Assembly: GCA_028708865.1 (NCBI GenBank)
Contig: JAQVYA010000001.1
Span: forward strand, 1-64,000
Origin: Desulfovibrio sp.
GTDB lineage: Bacteria; Desulfobacterota; Desulfovibrionia; Desulfovibrionales; Desulfovibrionaceae
DNA: 64,000 bases
Direction: 5' to 3'
This document shows, piece after piece, positions 1 through 8,287 of the stretch; the first letter of the stretch is position 1; every line of letters begins with the position of its first letter. The notes under the pieces were generated by a model, which was not told where the DNA came from, ran no database searches, and saw nothing but the letters and a program-made list of their open reading frames with translations. The position numbers and the translations under genes are program-made.

Positions 1-553
1 TGCTGGCGGTTTGCTGCGATCCTGTTTCCCCGGACTGGGAAATGACCGCATAGGTGACCATGAGCTTGCCCACCAGTTCGATGATTCGGTCCAGGCGTTC
101 GGTGTCCACGCGGATGGAGGAAATGTTGGAGGATTTGATGGCTTGGGCCGCGACCTGTTGCTGGGCCTGGGCCGTGTCGGTTTTTTCCTGGGAGGCGGGT
201 TCCTCGGGGGAGGCTTCTGCTTCGGGTTGGTCCTGCGGCTCGGGCTGCTGCTCCGGCTCGTCGACCGGGGCCGGGGCGTTCATGACGCCCTCTTCCAGCA
301 GACCGGACATGGCATAGAGGAGTTTTTTGTAGCCCTCGCAAATGGTCAGCAGGGCGGTGACAATGTCCGGGCTGACCGGGGTGATGCCGTCGGACAGCAT
401 ATCCATGAGCGCGATGACCTGGGATGACGGCAACTTCACATGGGTCAGGCCCATGGTGTTGAGCACGTCTTTGACGCCTTGCCCGTTGTGTTGTTCCATC
501 TTCAGGATGTCGCGTTCGAATCCCTCGATGCAATGGCGGATGCTTTCGATCAT
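1..553 (-). CDS. CheA-type histidine kinase, N-terminal part (runs off the left edge)
   Basis: The frame is open from an ATG at 553 to the left edge (184 codons visible) and is cut by the window. Residues about 1-85 are helical but have no HxxKG phosphotransfer box, about 90-130 are a Pro/Glu/Gln-rich linker, and from about 140 a segment (SSIRVDTERLDRIIELVGKL) matches the CheA P3 dimerisation helix. The catalytic ATPase and CheW-like domains would lie outside the window. The ATG overlaps the stop of the HPt-STAS gene (ATGA), so the two are translationally coupled. The missing HPt function is probably supplied in trans by that neighbour. The family call is firm, the pathway (chemotaxis or another output) is not. 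Confidence 0.8.
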   Translation of the reverse strand, partial: MIESIRHCIEGFERDILKMEQHNGQGVKDVLNTMGLTHVKLPSSQVIALMDMLSDGITPVSPDIVTALLTICEGYKKLLYAMSGLLEEGVMNAPAPVDEPEQQPEPQDQPEAEASPEEPASQEKTDTAQAQQQVAAQAIKSSNISSIRVDTERLDRIIELVGKLMVTYAVISQSGETGSQQTAS

Positions 554-1302
554 TTGCCCTGCTCCCGGCGGCTCGTGCGACGTTTCAGATAGCTTTCCAT
601 GCTGGGGCTGGTTTCAAAATAACGATCAAAGCCCCAAGAATGGAAGGTGGACCGACACGAGCCGCGCATCCCCACCACGGTAAGCCCCAAGCGGGCTGCG
701 TGGGCCGTCATGTCGTGCCAGACCGAGGAGCCGATGGTGCGCACCTCGGTCACGTCCAGCACGGCCTCGGTGTCATCTTTGATTTGCAGGAGCTGCGCAT
801 TCAGAGCGTTACAATGTTCTTCCAGGTGCATCCGGGGGCAGGCTACGCGGATGACCGCCACTCCCTCCACGTTGTGGAGCGTGATACAGTCCGCCAGGGG
901 GCTGAGTTCCTGCTGTTCGCCCGAGCCCGCACCAGAGAGAAGGGCCAGAATTTCGTCCGCCTCTTGCTGGTTTAGGGCACCTTCGGTGCGAATTTGTTCC
1001 AGTACTTGGAAGATGGCGGTGACGCCGCGCCCGGCCAGAGTGATGTTGTGTTCGTTATGTTCGATGTCGCCGGATTGTAGGGCCTTGAGAAAGTCCTCCA
1101 CTTTATGGGTAAAGGTGGAAGCGGGTTCGAACCCGGACATGAAGCCTGTTACCCCTTTAATGGTGTGGATGGGGCGCGCGAGCATTTCGAGCCCCTGGCC
1201 CACTTCGCCGGAATCCAGGAGTTCCAGGCCCTCGATCACCTGCGGATAGTACTTGTCGTTCACTTCCGCGAAAAATTCTTCGACCATGGGATCGATGGTC
1301 AT
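550..1302 (-). CDS. HPt-STAS two-domain signalling protein
   Basis: This 250-residue protein begins with a histidine phosphotransfer domain (about 1-115) whose box HTIKG places the phosphorylatable His at residue 46. An acidic linker follows, then a STAS-type domain (about 135-235) recognisable from the DVTEVRTIGSS strand-helix motif and the downstream GFDRYFET segment, and a basic tail. HPt domains relay phosphate between kinase and receiver, and STAS domains mediate protein interaction, as in anti-sigma-antagonists. It sits between a single-domain response regulator upstream and a CheA-like kinase lacking an HPt box downstream, overlapping the latter by 4 bp. The three genes look like one phosphorelay. 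The fusion of these two domains is unusual and the output target is unknown. Confidence 0.8.
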   Translation of the reverse strand: MTIDPMVEEFFAEVNDKYYPQVIEGLELLDSGEVGQGLEMLARPIHTIKGVTGFMSGFEPASTFTHKVEDFLKALQSGDIEHNEHNITLAGRGVTAIFQVLEQIRTEGALNQQEADEILALLSGAGSGEQQELSPLADCITLHNVEGVAVIRVACPRMHLEEHCNALNAQLLQIKDDTEAVLDVTEVRTIGSSVWHDMTAHAARLGLTVVGMRGSCRSTFHSWGFDRYFETSPSMESYLKRRTSRREQGK

Positions 1303-1314
1303 GGGCTGGCCTCG

Positions 1315-1710
1315 TTATTTCGCTAGAAGACCGAGTTTTTCCAGCTCTCCGAAAAGCTTGTCCTTGTCCACCGGTTTGACGATGTACCCGGAGGCCTCCC
1401 CGTCGTGGAAAGAGCGGATTACGGTTTTGGGATCGTCCAGGGCTGTTGTCATGATCACCTTGACGGGCCGCTGGACTTCAAACTCCCGTTCCATGTCGCG
1501 GATGCGTTCCAGGGCTTCCATGCCGTCCACTTCCGGCATCATGATGTCCATAAGGATCAGCTCGTAGGGTTTGCCTTCCTTATGGGCCAGCCGAAACGCA
1601 TCCAGCGCCTCCTGCCCGTTGACCACCACTTCCACTTCGAAGGCGGTGGTCAAAAAAGAGCGGAGTACCTTCCGACTCAGGAATTCATCTTCGACGATAA
1701 GCGCACGCAT
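1315..1710 (-). CDS. Single-domain response regulator (CheY-like)
   Basis: This is a 131-residue receiver domain with no output domain. The acidic pocket is VEDE at residues 7-9, the phosphoacceptor is Asp55 in LILMDIMMP, a Thr pair occurs in MTTAL, and the conserved Lys is in IVKPVDK near residue 105. I chose the ATG at 1710 because AGGA lies six bases upstream and the receiver fold begins immediately; a longer frame to 1800 adds sequence unlike any receiver. It is 12 bases upstream of the HPt-STAS gene on the same strand and is its likely phosphate partner. No DNA-binding or enzymatic output is encoded, so it should act by protein contact. Confidence 0.88.
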   Translation of the reverse strand: MRALIVEDEFLSRKVLRSFLTTAFEVEVVVNGQEALDAFRLAHKEGKPYELILMDIMMPEVDGMEALERIRDMEREFEVQRPVKVIMTTALDDPKTVIRSFHDGEASGYIVKPVDKDKLFGELEKLGLLAK

Positions 1711-1759
1711 GCCGTCCTCGCGTTCAAATGGAAAAAGTAGGGTTGTTGCATCGTTGATC

Positions 1760-1787
1760 AGGGTAGCAGAATCAAATGAAAAGACAA
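1760..1787 (-). promoter_or_regulatory. Possible sigma70 promoter for the response regulator-HPt-CheA genes
   Basis: Reading the minus strand, TTGTCT is followed after 16 bases by TACCCT, about 50 bases upstream of the response regulator start. Both hexamers are imperfect, so this is only a candidate. Confidence 0.25.
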
Positions 1788-1847
1788 AGGGGAAATTCAA
1801 ATTGCCTATGCGCTTGCGCCCCTGGACGGAATCGGGTAGCTAGCCGC

Positions 1848-2438
1848 ATGCCACGAGAGATTACCCCGCGTCGGCTGGAGCGCATCCGCAGTGTACTGCG
1901 CCGTCGGCAAAAAGACCTTACATTGGTGATGGATAACATCTGGGACCCCCACAATGTATCGGCTGTGCTCCGCAGTTGCGATGCCTTTGGCGTGCTTGGC
2001 GTGCACCTTTACTACACCACGTCGAGCTGGCCTGACCTGGGAAAAAAATCATCCGCTTCCGCGTTGAAGTGGGTGGACCGCACGCAGCATACCGATGCCC
2101 GGGCCATGGTGGAGGGGCTGCGCAGCCAGGGGTACCAGATCGTGCGGACCGGTTTTTCCGAAACCGCCCGGGAGCCTTGCGAGTACGACCTGACCCGGCC
2201 CACGGCCATCATTCTTTCCAATGAGCACCACGGCACAGCGCCGGAGCTGGTGGAATTGGTGTCCGATGAAATCTACATTCCCATGCAGGGTATGATTCAG
2301 AGTTTCAATGTTTCCGTGGCTGCCGCTCTGATGCTCTACGAGGCGTATACTCAGCGCGAGGCGCAGGGAATGTACGACCTGCCGAGTCTGACCGAGCAGG
2401 AACTGCGTGAACACGAGGCCCTCTGGGTGGAACGCTGA
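1848..2438 (+). CDS. TrmH/SpoU-family RNA 2'-O-ribose methyltransferase
   Basis: The 196-residue product is a SPOUT-class methyltransferase that uses SAM to methylate a ribose 2'-OH in RNA. All three family motifs are visible: motif 1 around residue 30 (DPHNVSAVLRSCDAFG, containing the catalytic Asn and Arg), motif 2 (ILSNEHHGTAPE) near 122, and motif 3 (IPMQGMIQSFNVSVAAA) near 147, which form the trefoil knot. The N-terminus (RRLERIRSVLRRRQ) resembles tRNA Gm18 methyltransferase TrmH, making position 18 of tRNA the most likely target, but rRNA cannot be excluded. I preferred the ATG at 1848 to one at 1776 because family members begin just there. A clear terminator follows. Confidence 0.88.
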   Translation: MPREITPRRLERIRSVLRRRQKDLTLVMDNIWDPHNVSAVLRSCDAFGVLGVHLYYTTSSWPDLGKKSSASALKWVDRTQHTDARAMVEGLRSQGYQIVRTGFSETAREPCEYDLTRPTAIILSNEHHGTAPELVELVSDEIYIPMQGMIQSFNVSVAAALMLYEAYTQREAQGMYDLPSLTEQELREHEALWVER

Positions 2439-2464
2439 TTCCTAGTGCCTTTTGAAGCCCATAT

Positions 2465-2499
2465 CCCCCTGCAATGTCGACATGTTGCAGGGGGTTTTT
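2465..2499 (+). terminator. Rho-independent terminator after the TrmH-like gene
   Basis: A perfect 10-bp stem (CCCCCTGCAA with TTGCAGGGGG) surrounds a 10-base, internally palindromic loop and is followed by TTTTT. It lies 26 bases after the stop codon. Confidence 0.85.
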
Positions 2500-2504
2500 G
2501 TTGG

Positions 2505-2534
2505 TTGACAGCAAATCGTTTCAATCGATAAGAG
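2505..2534 (+). promoter_or_regulatory. Candidate sigma70 promoter of the ABC importer-FmdE operon
   Basis: A perfect TTGACA (2505-2510) is followed after 18 bases by TAAGAG, about 40 bases before the binding-protein start. It is placed directly after the preceding terminator. The -10 hexamer is poor. I recognised no Fur or ModE operator. Confidence 0.4.
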
Positions 2535-2574
2535 TAACACGGGCGGTCAATTCGTAATAAAAAAAGCTCTGACA

Positions 2575-3687
2575 ATGGTTGGTCGTATGCGAGTCCTGGT
2601 GCTGTTGGCTTTTTTGTGTCTGAGTTTTCCGTGCCTGGGCCAGGCGCGGACCATAACCGATGCCCTGGGCAGAGCGGTTTCCTGCCCGGAAGAGGTCCGG
2701 CAAGTTATCTGTTCCGGTTCGGGGTGCCTGCGCCTGCTGACTTATCTCGAGGCCGAGGATCTGGTGGTGGGAGTGGACGACATGGAAGGGCGGCGTTCGT
2801 GTTTTGAGGCCCGGCCCTATGCCCTGGCCCATCCGCAATTCAAGACCATGCCCGTGTTCGGCGCATTCCGGGGCGGAGACGATCCGGAACGGATTTTGAC
2901 GCTGGACCCACAGCCGCAGGTTATCCTCAAGACATTTGCCTCTTCCATGGGGCATGATCCCCGGGAGCTCCAGGCCAAGACCGGCATCCCGGTGGTGGCC
3001 TTGAATTATGGGGACCTTGGCGAATTGCGCCCGGCGCTGGACGCCACGTTGCGAAGCATGGGCGAGGTGGTGCATCGCCGGGAGCGGGCCGAGGCTGTGG
3101 TGGCATTTTTTGATCGGACCATCGCAGACTTGGAGCGGCGCACGCGGGACATTCCGGAGCAGGAGCGTCCTTCCGTGTTTTTGGGCGGGGTGGCTTTTCG
3201 CGGAGCGCACGGGTTCCAGTCCACGGAACCGGCCTATCCGCCGTTTCGCTTTGTGCATGCCCGGAATCCGGCGGGCCAGGACGCCTTGGCCCGTAAGCAA
3301 AGTCTCCGACACAGCGACGTGGCCAAGGAGCAAATTCTGGTTTGGGACCCAGACGTGCTGTTCCTGGATGTGGCTACCTTGCAACTGGGACCCGAGGCCA
3401 GCGGATTGAGCGAATTGCGCAATGACCCCGCCTACCAGGCGCTGACAGCCGTTCGCGAGGGGCGCGTCTATGGCGTGCTACCTTACAATTGGTACACCAA
3501 GAACTACGGCTCCATTCTGGCCAATGCCTATTTCATCGGCAAGACTCTGTATCCGGAACGCTTTGCAGATGTGGACCCCGTGACCAAGGCGGATGAGATT
3601 TACACTTTCCTTGTGGGGCGGCCTGTTTTTCAGGAAATGAACGCCTCGTTCCGTAACCTGGTATTCCAGCCGGTTCCGGTGCGCTGA
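2575..3687 (+). CDS. Periplasmic substrate-binding protein of a Fec/Btu-type ABC importer
   Basis: This 370-residue protein starts with a Sec signal peptide (basic MVGRMR, hydrophobic core, cleavage likely after GQA near residue 24). The mature part is a class III binding protein of the iron-complex/cobalamin group: two lobes around a long helix near residue 170, with the segment GAHGFQSTEPAYPPF near 210 that typifies a subgroup found in anaerobes. It would capture a metal, metallophore or corrinoid-like ligand and hand it to the permease. Its TGA overlaps the permease ATG by one base. No classic lipobox precedes the signal-peptide Cys. Start choice (2575 or ATG at 2587) is uncertain because neither has a good ribosome site. 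Substrate cannot be read from sequence. Confidence 0.85.
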   Translation: MVGRMRVLVLLAFLCLSFPCLGQARTITDALGRAVSCPEEVRQVICSGSGCLRLLTYLEAEDLVVGVDDMEGRRSCFEARPYALAHPQFKTMPVFGAFRGGDDPERILTLDPQPQVILKTFASSMGHDPRELQAKTGIPVVALNYGDLGELRPALDATLRSMGEVVHRRERAEAVVAFFDRTIADLERRTRDIPEQERPSVFLGGVAFRGAHGFQSTEPAYPPFRFVHARNPAGQDALARKQSLRHSDVAKEQILVWDPDVLFLDVATLQLGPEASGLSELRNDPAYQALTAVREGRVYGVLPYNWYTKNYGSILANAYFIGKTLYPERFADVDPVTKADEIYTFLVGRPVFQEMNASFRNLVFQPVPVR

Positions 3688-4757
3688 TGCATTTTCACGA
3701 CGGTGAAGTGCCTGTGGATTACCGCCGCTACACCGGGCGCAAGCTGATCTTTATTGTGGGCTTGCTGGCGGGACTGCTGATTTGTCTGGTGGCGTCCATC
3801 TCTCTGGGCGCGGCCGATATTTCCATGGTCCATGTGCTAAAGAGTCTTGGTGGCCTGGATGTGGCCCCGCGTGTGGAGATCATCGTCCGCAACATTCGCC
3901 TGCCCCAGGCGCTGGCTGCGGTGGTGGCCGGGGCCGGGCTGTCCATGGCCGGGGCTGTGATGCAGTCCATCCTCCGCAACCCTTTGGGATCGCCTTTTAC
4001 CTTGGGCATTTCCCATGCTGCGGCCTTTGGCGCGGCCCTGTCGGTCATGGTTCTCGGGGGCGGGGTTATCACCTCGGGCACCGGCGGCGGCGTAAACGTG
4101 ACGGCTCCCTACATTACCACGGCTTCGGCGTTCGGCTTCAGCCTGTTGGCCGCATTGATCATCGTGGGAGTGGCTCGATCCCGGGGAGCCACTCCGGAGA
4201 CCATGGTGCTGACGGGCGTGGCTTTGGGCGCGTTGTTTACGGCGGGCACCATGTTTTTGCAATTTTTCGCCGACGATGTGCAACTGGCAGCCATGGTCTT
4301 TTGGACTTTTGGGGATACGGCCCGGGCGAGTTGGGGCGAGCTGGGATCCATTACGTTGGTGACCCTGGCCTGTACGGTGTATTTTTTGTTCAACGGCTGG
4401 AATTACAATGCCATTGACGCCGGGGACGAAACCGCCCGAGGCCTGGGCGTGCGAGTGGAAAGGCTACGCATGGCGGGCATGCTGCTGGCTTCTTTGCTGA
4501 CGGCGTCGCTGATCGCTTTTTTAGGTATCATCGGGTTTGTGGGCCTTGTGGTTCCGCACATGGTCCGCCGAATCATTGGTGCGGATCACCGCTACCTGCT
4601 CCCGGCCTGTTTTTTCGGCGGGGGCCTTCTGCTGCTCATTTCGGATACGGTGGCGCGGTTGCTGTTTTCTCCGCATACGTTGCCGGTATCCGTCTTGACG
4701 GCTTTTATGGGGGCTCCGGTCTTTCTCTTCATTATCCTCAAGGGGCGTCGTTCATGA
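3687..4757 (+). CDS. FecCD-family ABC importer permease
   Basis: The 356-residue integral membrane protein has about ten hydrophobic segments and the FecCD family signatures: RLPQALAAVVAGAGLSMAGAVMQ near residue 70-92, NPLGSPFTLGISHAAAFGA following it, and the C-terminal LGIIGFVGLVVPHMVRRIIG (near 275-295), which forms the coupling helix contacting the ATPase. It would homodimerise as the channel for the substrate delivered by the preceding binding protein. It overlaps both neighbours (1 base upstream, ATGA downstream), indicating translational coupling. A cytoplasmic N-terminal extension of about 18 residues precedes the first membrane segment. Confidence 0.92.
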   Translation: MHFHDGEVPVDYRRYTGRKLIFIVGLLAGLLICLVASISLGAADISMVHVLKSLGGLDVAPRVEIIVRNIRLPQALAAVVAGAGLSMAGAVMQSILRNPLGSPFTLGISHAAAFGAALSVMVLGGGVITSGTGGGVNVTAPYITTASAFGFSLLAALIIVGVARSRGATPETMVLTGVALGALFTAGTMFLQFFADDVQLAAMVFWTFGDTARASWGELGSITLVTLACTVYFLFNGWNYNAIDAGDETARGLGVRVERLRMAGMLLASLLTASLIAFLGIIGFVGLVVPHMVRRIIGADHRYLLPACFFGGGLLLLISDTVARLLFSPHTLPVSVLTAFMGAPVFLFIILKGRRS

Positions 4758-5509
4758 TTCTCAACGTGCGGGACATGGGATTCGCCTACAATGGAAGTCC
4801 GGTTTTCCAGGATGTGGAGTTCAGTGTGGACCCTGGAGAACTGCTGGCCGTGCTTGGCCCCAACGGTGTAGGCAAGACCACGCTGCTCAAATGCATCAAT
4901 GCCATCCACGCTCCGCGCAGCGGAACCGTGTACGTGGACCAGCGGGACGTGTCGCGGCTGAGTCCCCGGGAGATCGCCCGGGACGTGGGGTACGTGGCCC
5001 AGCGTAGCGAGGCGGCCCGGTTTACCGTGTTCGATGCCGTGCTCATGGGACGAAAACCCCATGTGCGCTGGCGCGTGGGGGAGGAGGATCTGCGTATTGT
5101 CTCGGCCGCGCTTAAGCGGCTGGACCTGGACCGCCTCCGGCTACGCCACATCGACACTCTCAGCGGCGGGGAGTTGCAGAAGGTGGCCGTGGCTCGCGCG
5201 TTGGTTCAGGAGCCCCGGTTGCTGTTGCTGGATGAACCCACCAGTTCACTGGACTTAAAAAATCAGATCAGTATCTTGCGGCTCGTGCGCCGGGTGGTGG
5301 ACGAGCACGATATTGCCGCGGTCATGACCATGCATGATTTGAACACGGCCTTGCGTTTTGCACATAAGTTTTTGTTTTTGAAGCAGGGGCGGGTTTTTGC
5401 CGCAGGGCACATGCACGAGGTCACCGCGGACATGGTCAGCGAGGTCTACGGACTGCCGGTGCAACTCCGCATTATAGACGGTCATCCCGTGGTGTTGCCC
5501 TGCCATTAG
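4754..5509 (+). CDS. ABC importer ATPase, FecE/BtuD type
   Basis: This 251-residue nucleotide-binding subunit powers import. Walker A is GPNGVGKT at 35-42, the Q-loop lies in VGYVAQRSE near 80, the signature is LSGGELQKVAVARAL near 136, Walker B is LLLLDEPTSSLD near 157, and the H-loop is in MTMHDLNTAL near 192. The match to the iron-siderophore/cobalamin/molybdate group is good throughout. It overlaps the permease gene by 4 bp and is followed 31 bases later by the FmdE gene, so all four are probably on one transcript. Confidence 0.93.
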   Translation: MILNVRDMGFAYNGSPVFQDVEFSVDPGELLAVLGPNGVGKTTLLKCINAIHAPRSGTVYVDQRDVSRLSPREIARDVGYVAQRSEAARFTVFDAVLMGRKPHVRWRVGEEDLRIVSAALKRLDLDRLRLRHIDTLSGGELQKVAVARALVQEPRLLLLDEPTSSLDLKNQISILRLVRRVVDEHDIAAVMTMHDLNTALRFAHKFLFLKQGRVFAAGHMHEVTADMVSEVYGLPVQLRIIDGHPVVLPCH

Positions 5510-5540
5510 AATCCGGGGTTGGTTTGATAAGGAGACGAGT

Positions 5541-6152
5541 ATGACCTGCCGACTCACGGCCGAGGAGTATCAGGAAGTAGTGGCGTTTCACGGGCATTCC
5601 TGCCCCGGGCTGGCCATCGGCGTCCGCGTTTCGGAACTGGCCCGGCGCGAATTGGGCCCGGTGGACGCGTCCGAACTGGTGGCTGTGGCTGAGACCGACA
5701 TGTGCGGTGTGGATGCGATCCAGTTCCTCACGGGCTGCACCTTGGGGAAAGGCAATTTTATCCACAGGGACTACGGAAAGACCGCCTTTTCTTTTTATGA
5801 CCGAAGCAGCGGCCGGGCGTTTCGCGCCGTGTTTCGGCCCGAGGCCCGCTCCGGAGTTCAGGAGCGAATGGACGAAGTTTCCGCCCGTCTGGCCGACGGA
5901 TCGGCCACGGCCCAAGATAGGGAACGGCTGGCAGAGTTGCGCGGGGAAATGCTGGAGCAGTTTTTGAAATTGCCCCTGGACGAAATGTTTACAGTGCAGG
6001 CGCTTCACTCTGCCCCGCCCCGGCCTGCCCAGGTGCTGGCCACGCTGGTTTGCGACGGCTGCGGCGAGGGGGTCATGGAGTCCCGTTCTCGGCGCTGGGG
6101 CGGCCAGACTTTTTGCATTCCCTGTTTTGCGGAGCGGGAACAAAAGATCTGA
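5541..6152 (+). CDS. FmdE-family protein with C-terminal zinc finger
   Basis: The 203-residue protein carries an FmdE core (residues about 1-140) with the hallmark HGHSCPGLAIGVR near 15-27 and DMCGVDAIQFLTGCTLGKGNF near 53-73, whose Cys and His residues look metal-binding. A C-terminal CDGCGE...CIPC module (about 172-198) is a treble-clef or zinc ribbon. FmdE proteins are associated with molybdenum/tungsten formylmethanofuran dehydrogenases in methanogens, but most bacterial members have no known reaction. A strong AAGGAGA precedes the ATG. Its place behind a Fec-type importer suggests a role in handling the imported metal or cofactor, which is inference. It faces glgB tail to tail. Confidence 0.85.
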   Translation: MTCRLTAEEYQEVVAFHGHSCPGLAIGVRVSELARRELGPVDASELVAVAETDMCGVDAIQFLTGCTLGKGNFIHRDYGKTAFSFYDRSSGRAFRAVFRPEARSGVQERMDEVSARLADGSATAQDRERLAELRGEMLEQFLKLPLDEMFTVQALHSAPPRPAQVLATLVCDGCGEGVMESRSRRWGGQTFCIPCFAEREQKI

Positions 6153-6184
6153 TTCCGCGGCAAGCCCGGTGCCCAGGCCGGGCG

Positions 6185-8083
6185 TCAACCCTGGTATACA
6201 AAGGCCAGGGCCGCCAGCGGCGGCAGGGTCAGGCGCAGGCTCGGACCGCCATTGTCAATGCGCGCCACAGCGCCGCCCCCGTTGCCCAGGTTGGAGCCGC
6301 CATAGTGCGAGGCGTCCGTGTTCAGGACTTCGGTCCAGCGCCCTTCCCGGGGGCAGGGCACGGCATAATCGTGCCGGGGAACAGGGGTGAAGTTGAAGGC
6401 CCAGAGCACGGGGGGCGCGTCCGGAGCCTTCCGCAGAAAGCTGATCACCGAGGCGTTGTGATCGGTGAAGTCCAGCCAGTCGAATCCGGCCCACTCATTG
6501 TCCTTCGCGTACATGGCAGGCTGTTCACGCAGCAGCCGGTTCAAGTCCCCCACCAGGTTGGAAATGCCCCGGTGCTGTGGGAAATCCAGCAGCATCCAGT
6601 CCAGCTCCTTGCCGGCATCCCATTCATTCCATTGTCCGAATTCTCCGCCCATGAAGAGCAGCTTTTTGCCTGGGTGCGCCCATTGGTAGGCCAGGAGCAT
6701 GCGCAGGTTGGCGAATTTTCTCCACGAATCTCCCGGCATTTTGGAGAGTAACGAGCGTTTGCCGTGCACCACCTCGTCATGGGACAGGGGGAGCAGAAAA
6801 TTTTCGCTGAAGGCGTAGAGCATGGAAAAAGTTAGATTTTGATGATGGTGGGGGCGGTGAATGGGATCTTTTTCAAAATACCGGAGGGTGTCGTTCATCC
6901 AGCCCATGTTCCACTTGAAGGTGAATCCGAGTCCGCCGGTATAGACCGGCCTGGATACTCCGGGCCATGAGGTGGATTCCTCGGCAATGACGCTGGCCCC
7001 GGGGAAATGGGCGTGTACCAGGGTGTTCAGGTTGCGGAGGAATTCGATGGCCTCGATGTTTTCGTTGCCGCCGTACTGGTTGGGCAGCCACTGGTTTTCA
7101 GCCCGGGAATAATCGCGGTAGAGCATGGAGGCCACGGCATCGATGCGCAGCCCGTCGATGTGGAATTCCTTGAACCAGTACAGGGCGTTGGTCAGCAGGA
7201 AGTTGGCCACTTCATACCGACCGAAGTTAAATATATAGGTCCCCCAGTCCGGGTGCTCGCCCAGGCGCGGGTCCTGGTGTTCATATAGGGCCGTACCGTC
7301 AAATCGTCCCAGGCTCCAGTCGTCTTTGGGGAAATGCGCCGGAACCCAGTCCAGGATCACGCCTAGCCCGGCCTGGTGGCAGCGGTCAATGAGGTCGCGG
7401 AGTTCATCCGGTGAGCCGAAGCGGGAAGAGGGCGCAAAGTAGTGCGAGGTCTGGTAGCCCCAGGATTCGTCCAGAGGGTGTTCGGCCAGGGGGAGAAATT
7501 CCAGATGCGTGAATCCAAGCCCCTTGGCATACGGGATCAACTGGTCGGCCAATTCGCCATAGGTGGAGAATCGCCCTTCGGGACGATGCCAGGAACCGGC
7601 GTGCACCTCATAGATGGATACGGGCTGTTCCAGCGGTAGTCCTTGTTTGCGCCGCGAGTCCATCCATTCCTGGTCCTTCCATTCATAGCCGTCCAGGGCC
7701 GAGGTTACGGCGGCGTTTCCAGGGCGGGATTCTGCGGCCAGGGCGTAGGGATCTGTCTTGAAGACCACACGGCCATTGCACTGGCGTACCGCGAATTTAT
7801 AGGAAACATTGCGGGCCAGTTCGGGGATGAATCCGGCCCAGATGCCCGAGGAACCCACCGGGTACAGGGCGTGGCGGTCCGGGGTCCATTCATTGAACGC
7901 GCCAATGACGCTGACGGCTTTGGCGTTGGGTGCCCAGACCGCAAAGCGGTAGCCGGTGGAGCCGTCCTGGCCGGTGGCCGGATGGGCGCCGAGGATGCGG
8001 TACAGATCCCAATGCTTCCCCTGGGCAAAGAGGTTCAGGTCAAAGGGATCGATGAATACGGGCTGAATGGTCGGTGCGGGCAT
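6185..8083 (-). CDS. glgB: 1,4-alpha-glucan branching enzyme
   Basis: The 632-residue GH13 enzyme cuts an alpha-1,4 glucan and re-attaches the end by an alpha-1,6 bond in glycogen synthesis. An N-terminal CBM48-like beta-sandwich (about 25-110, YRFAVWAPNAKAVSVIGAFNEW) precedes the (beta/alpha)8 barrel. Key elements are the nucleophile Asp in GLRIDAVASMLY near 314, the acid/base Glu in VIAEES near 367 and PLSHDEVVHGKRS near 430. The ATG at 8083 has GAGGAG just upstream; an upstream in-frame ATG at 8212 adds non-homologous sequence and was rejected. It is the last gene of the glycogen block, 204 bases downstream of the CBM48 gene. Confidence 0.95.
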   Translation of the reverse strand: MPAPTIQPVFIDPFDLNLFAQGKHWDLYRILGAHPATGQDGSTGYRFAVWAPNAKAVSVIGAFNEWTPDRHALYPVGSSGIWAGFIPELARNVSYKFAVRQCNGRVVFKTDPYALAAESRPGNAAVTSALDGYEWKDQEWMDSRRKQGLPLEQPVSIYEVHAGSWHRPEGRFSTYGELADQLIPYAKGLGFTHLEFLPLAEHPLDESWGYQTSHYFAPSSRFGSPDELRDLIDRCHQAGLGVILDWVPAHFPKDDWSLGRFDGTALYEHQDPRLGEHPDWGTYIFNFGRYEVANFLLTNALYWFKEFHIDGLRIDAVASMLYRDYSRAENQWLPNQYGGNENIEAIEFLRNLNTLVHAHFPGASVIAEESTSWPGVSRPVYTGGLGFTFKWNMGWMNDTLRYFEKDPIHRPHHHQNLTFSMLYAFSENFLLPLSHDEVVHGKRSLLSKMPGDSWRKFANLRMLLAYQWAHPGKKLLFMGGEFGQWNEWDAGKELDWMLLDFPQHRGISNLVGDLNRLLREQPAMYAKDNEWAGFDWLDFTDHNASVISFLRKAPDAPPVLWAFNFTPVPRHDYAVPCPREGRWTEVLNTDASHYGGSNLGNGGGAVARIDNGGPSLRLTLPPLAALAFVYQG

Positions 8084-8287
8084 GGCTCCTCGTGCGGCTT
8101 GGTGTATCCCTTTGCGGAGTGAACGGATCGTTTTCCTGTGTGGCGCTGTGCCCGGACCGTGGGCCTGGTTTTCGAAGCGTACAGTCCAGCTGACGCCGTC
8201 CGGTGTCGGCACCGGGCGGCCGGTTCGGGTATCGCCTGCGCCCTGGCGGGCTGGCCCGCACGGCGCACTCCGGAAGAACGGCCCGGG

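Noticed and set aside
6153-6184. GC hairpin between fmdE and glgB as a terminator
   Set aside because: A 6-bp GCCCGG/CCGGGC stem exists, but there is no T-run on either strand.
8084-8287. A possible small gene between the CBM48 gene and glgB
   Set aside because: Frames on the minus strand are Arg/Pro-rich with no ribosome site, and no family is recognisable.
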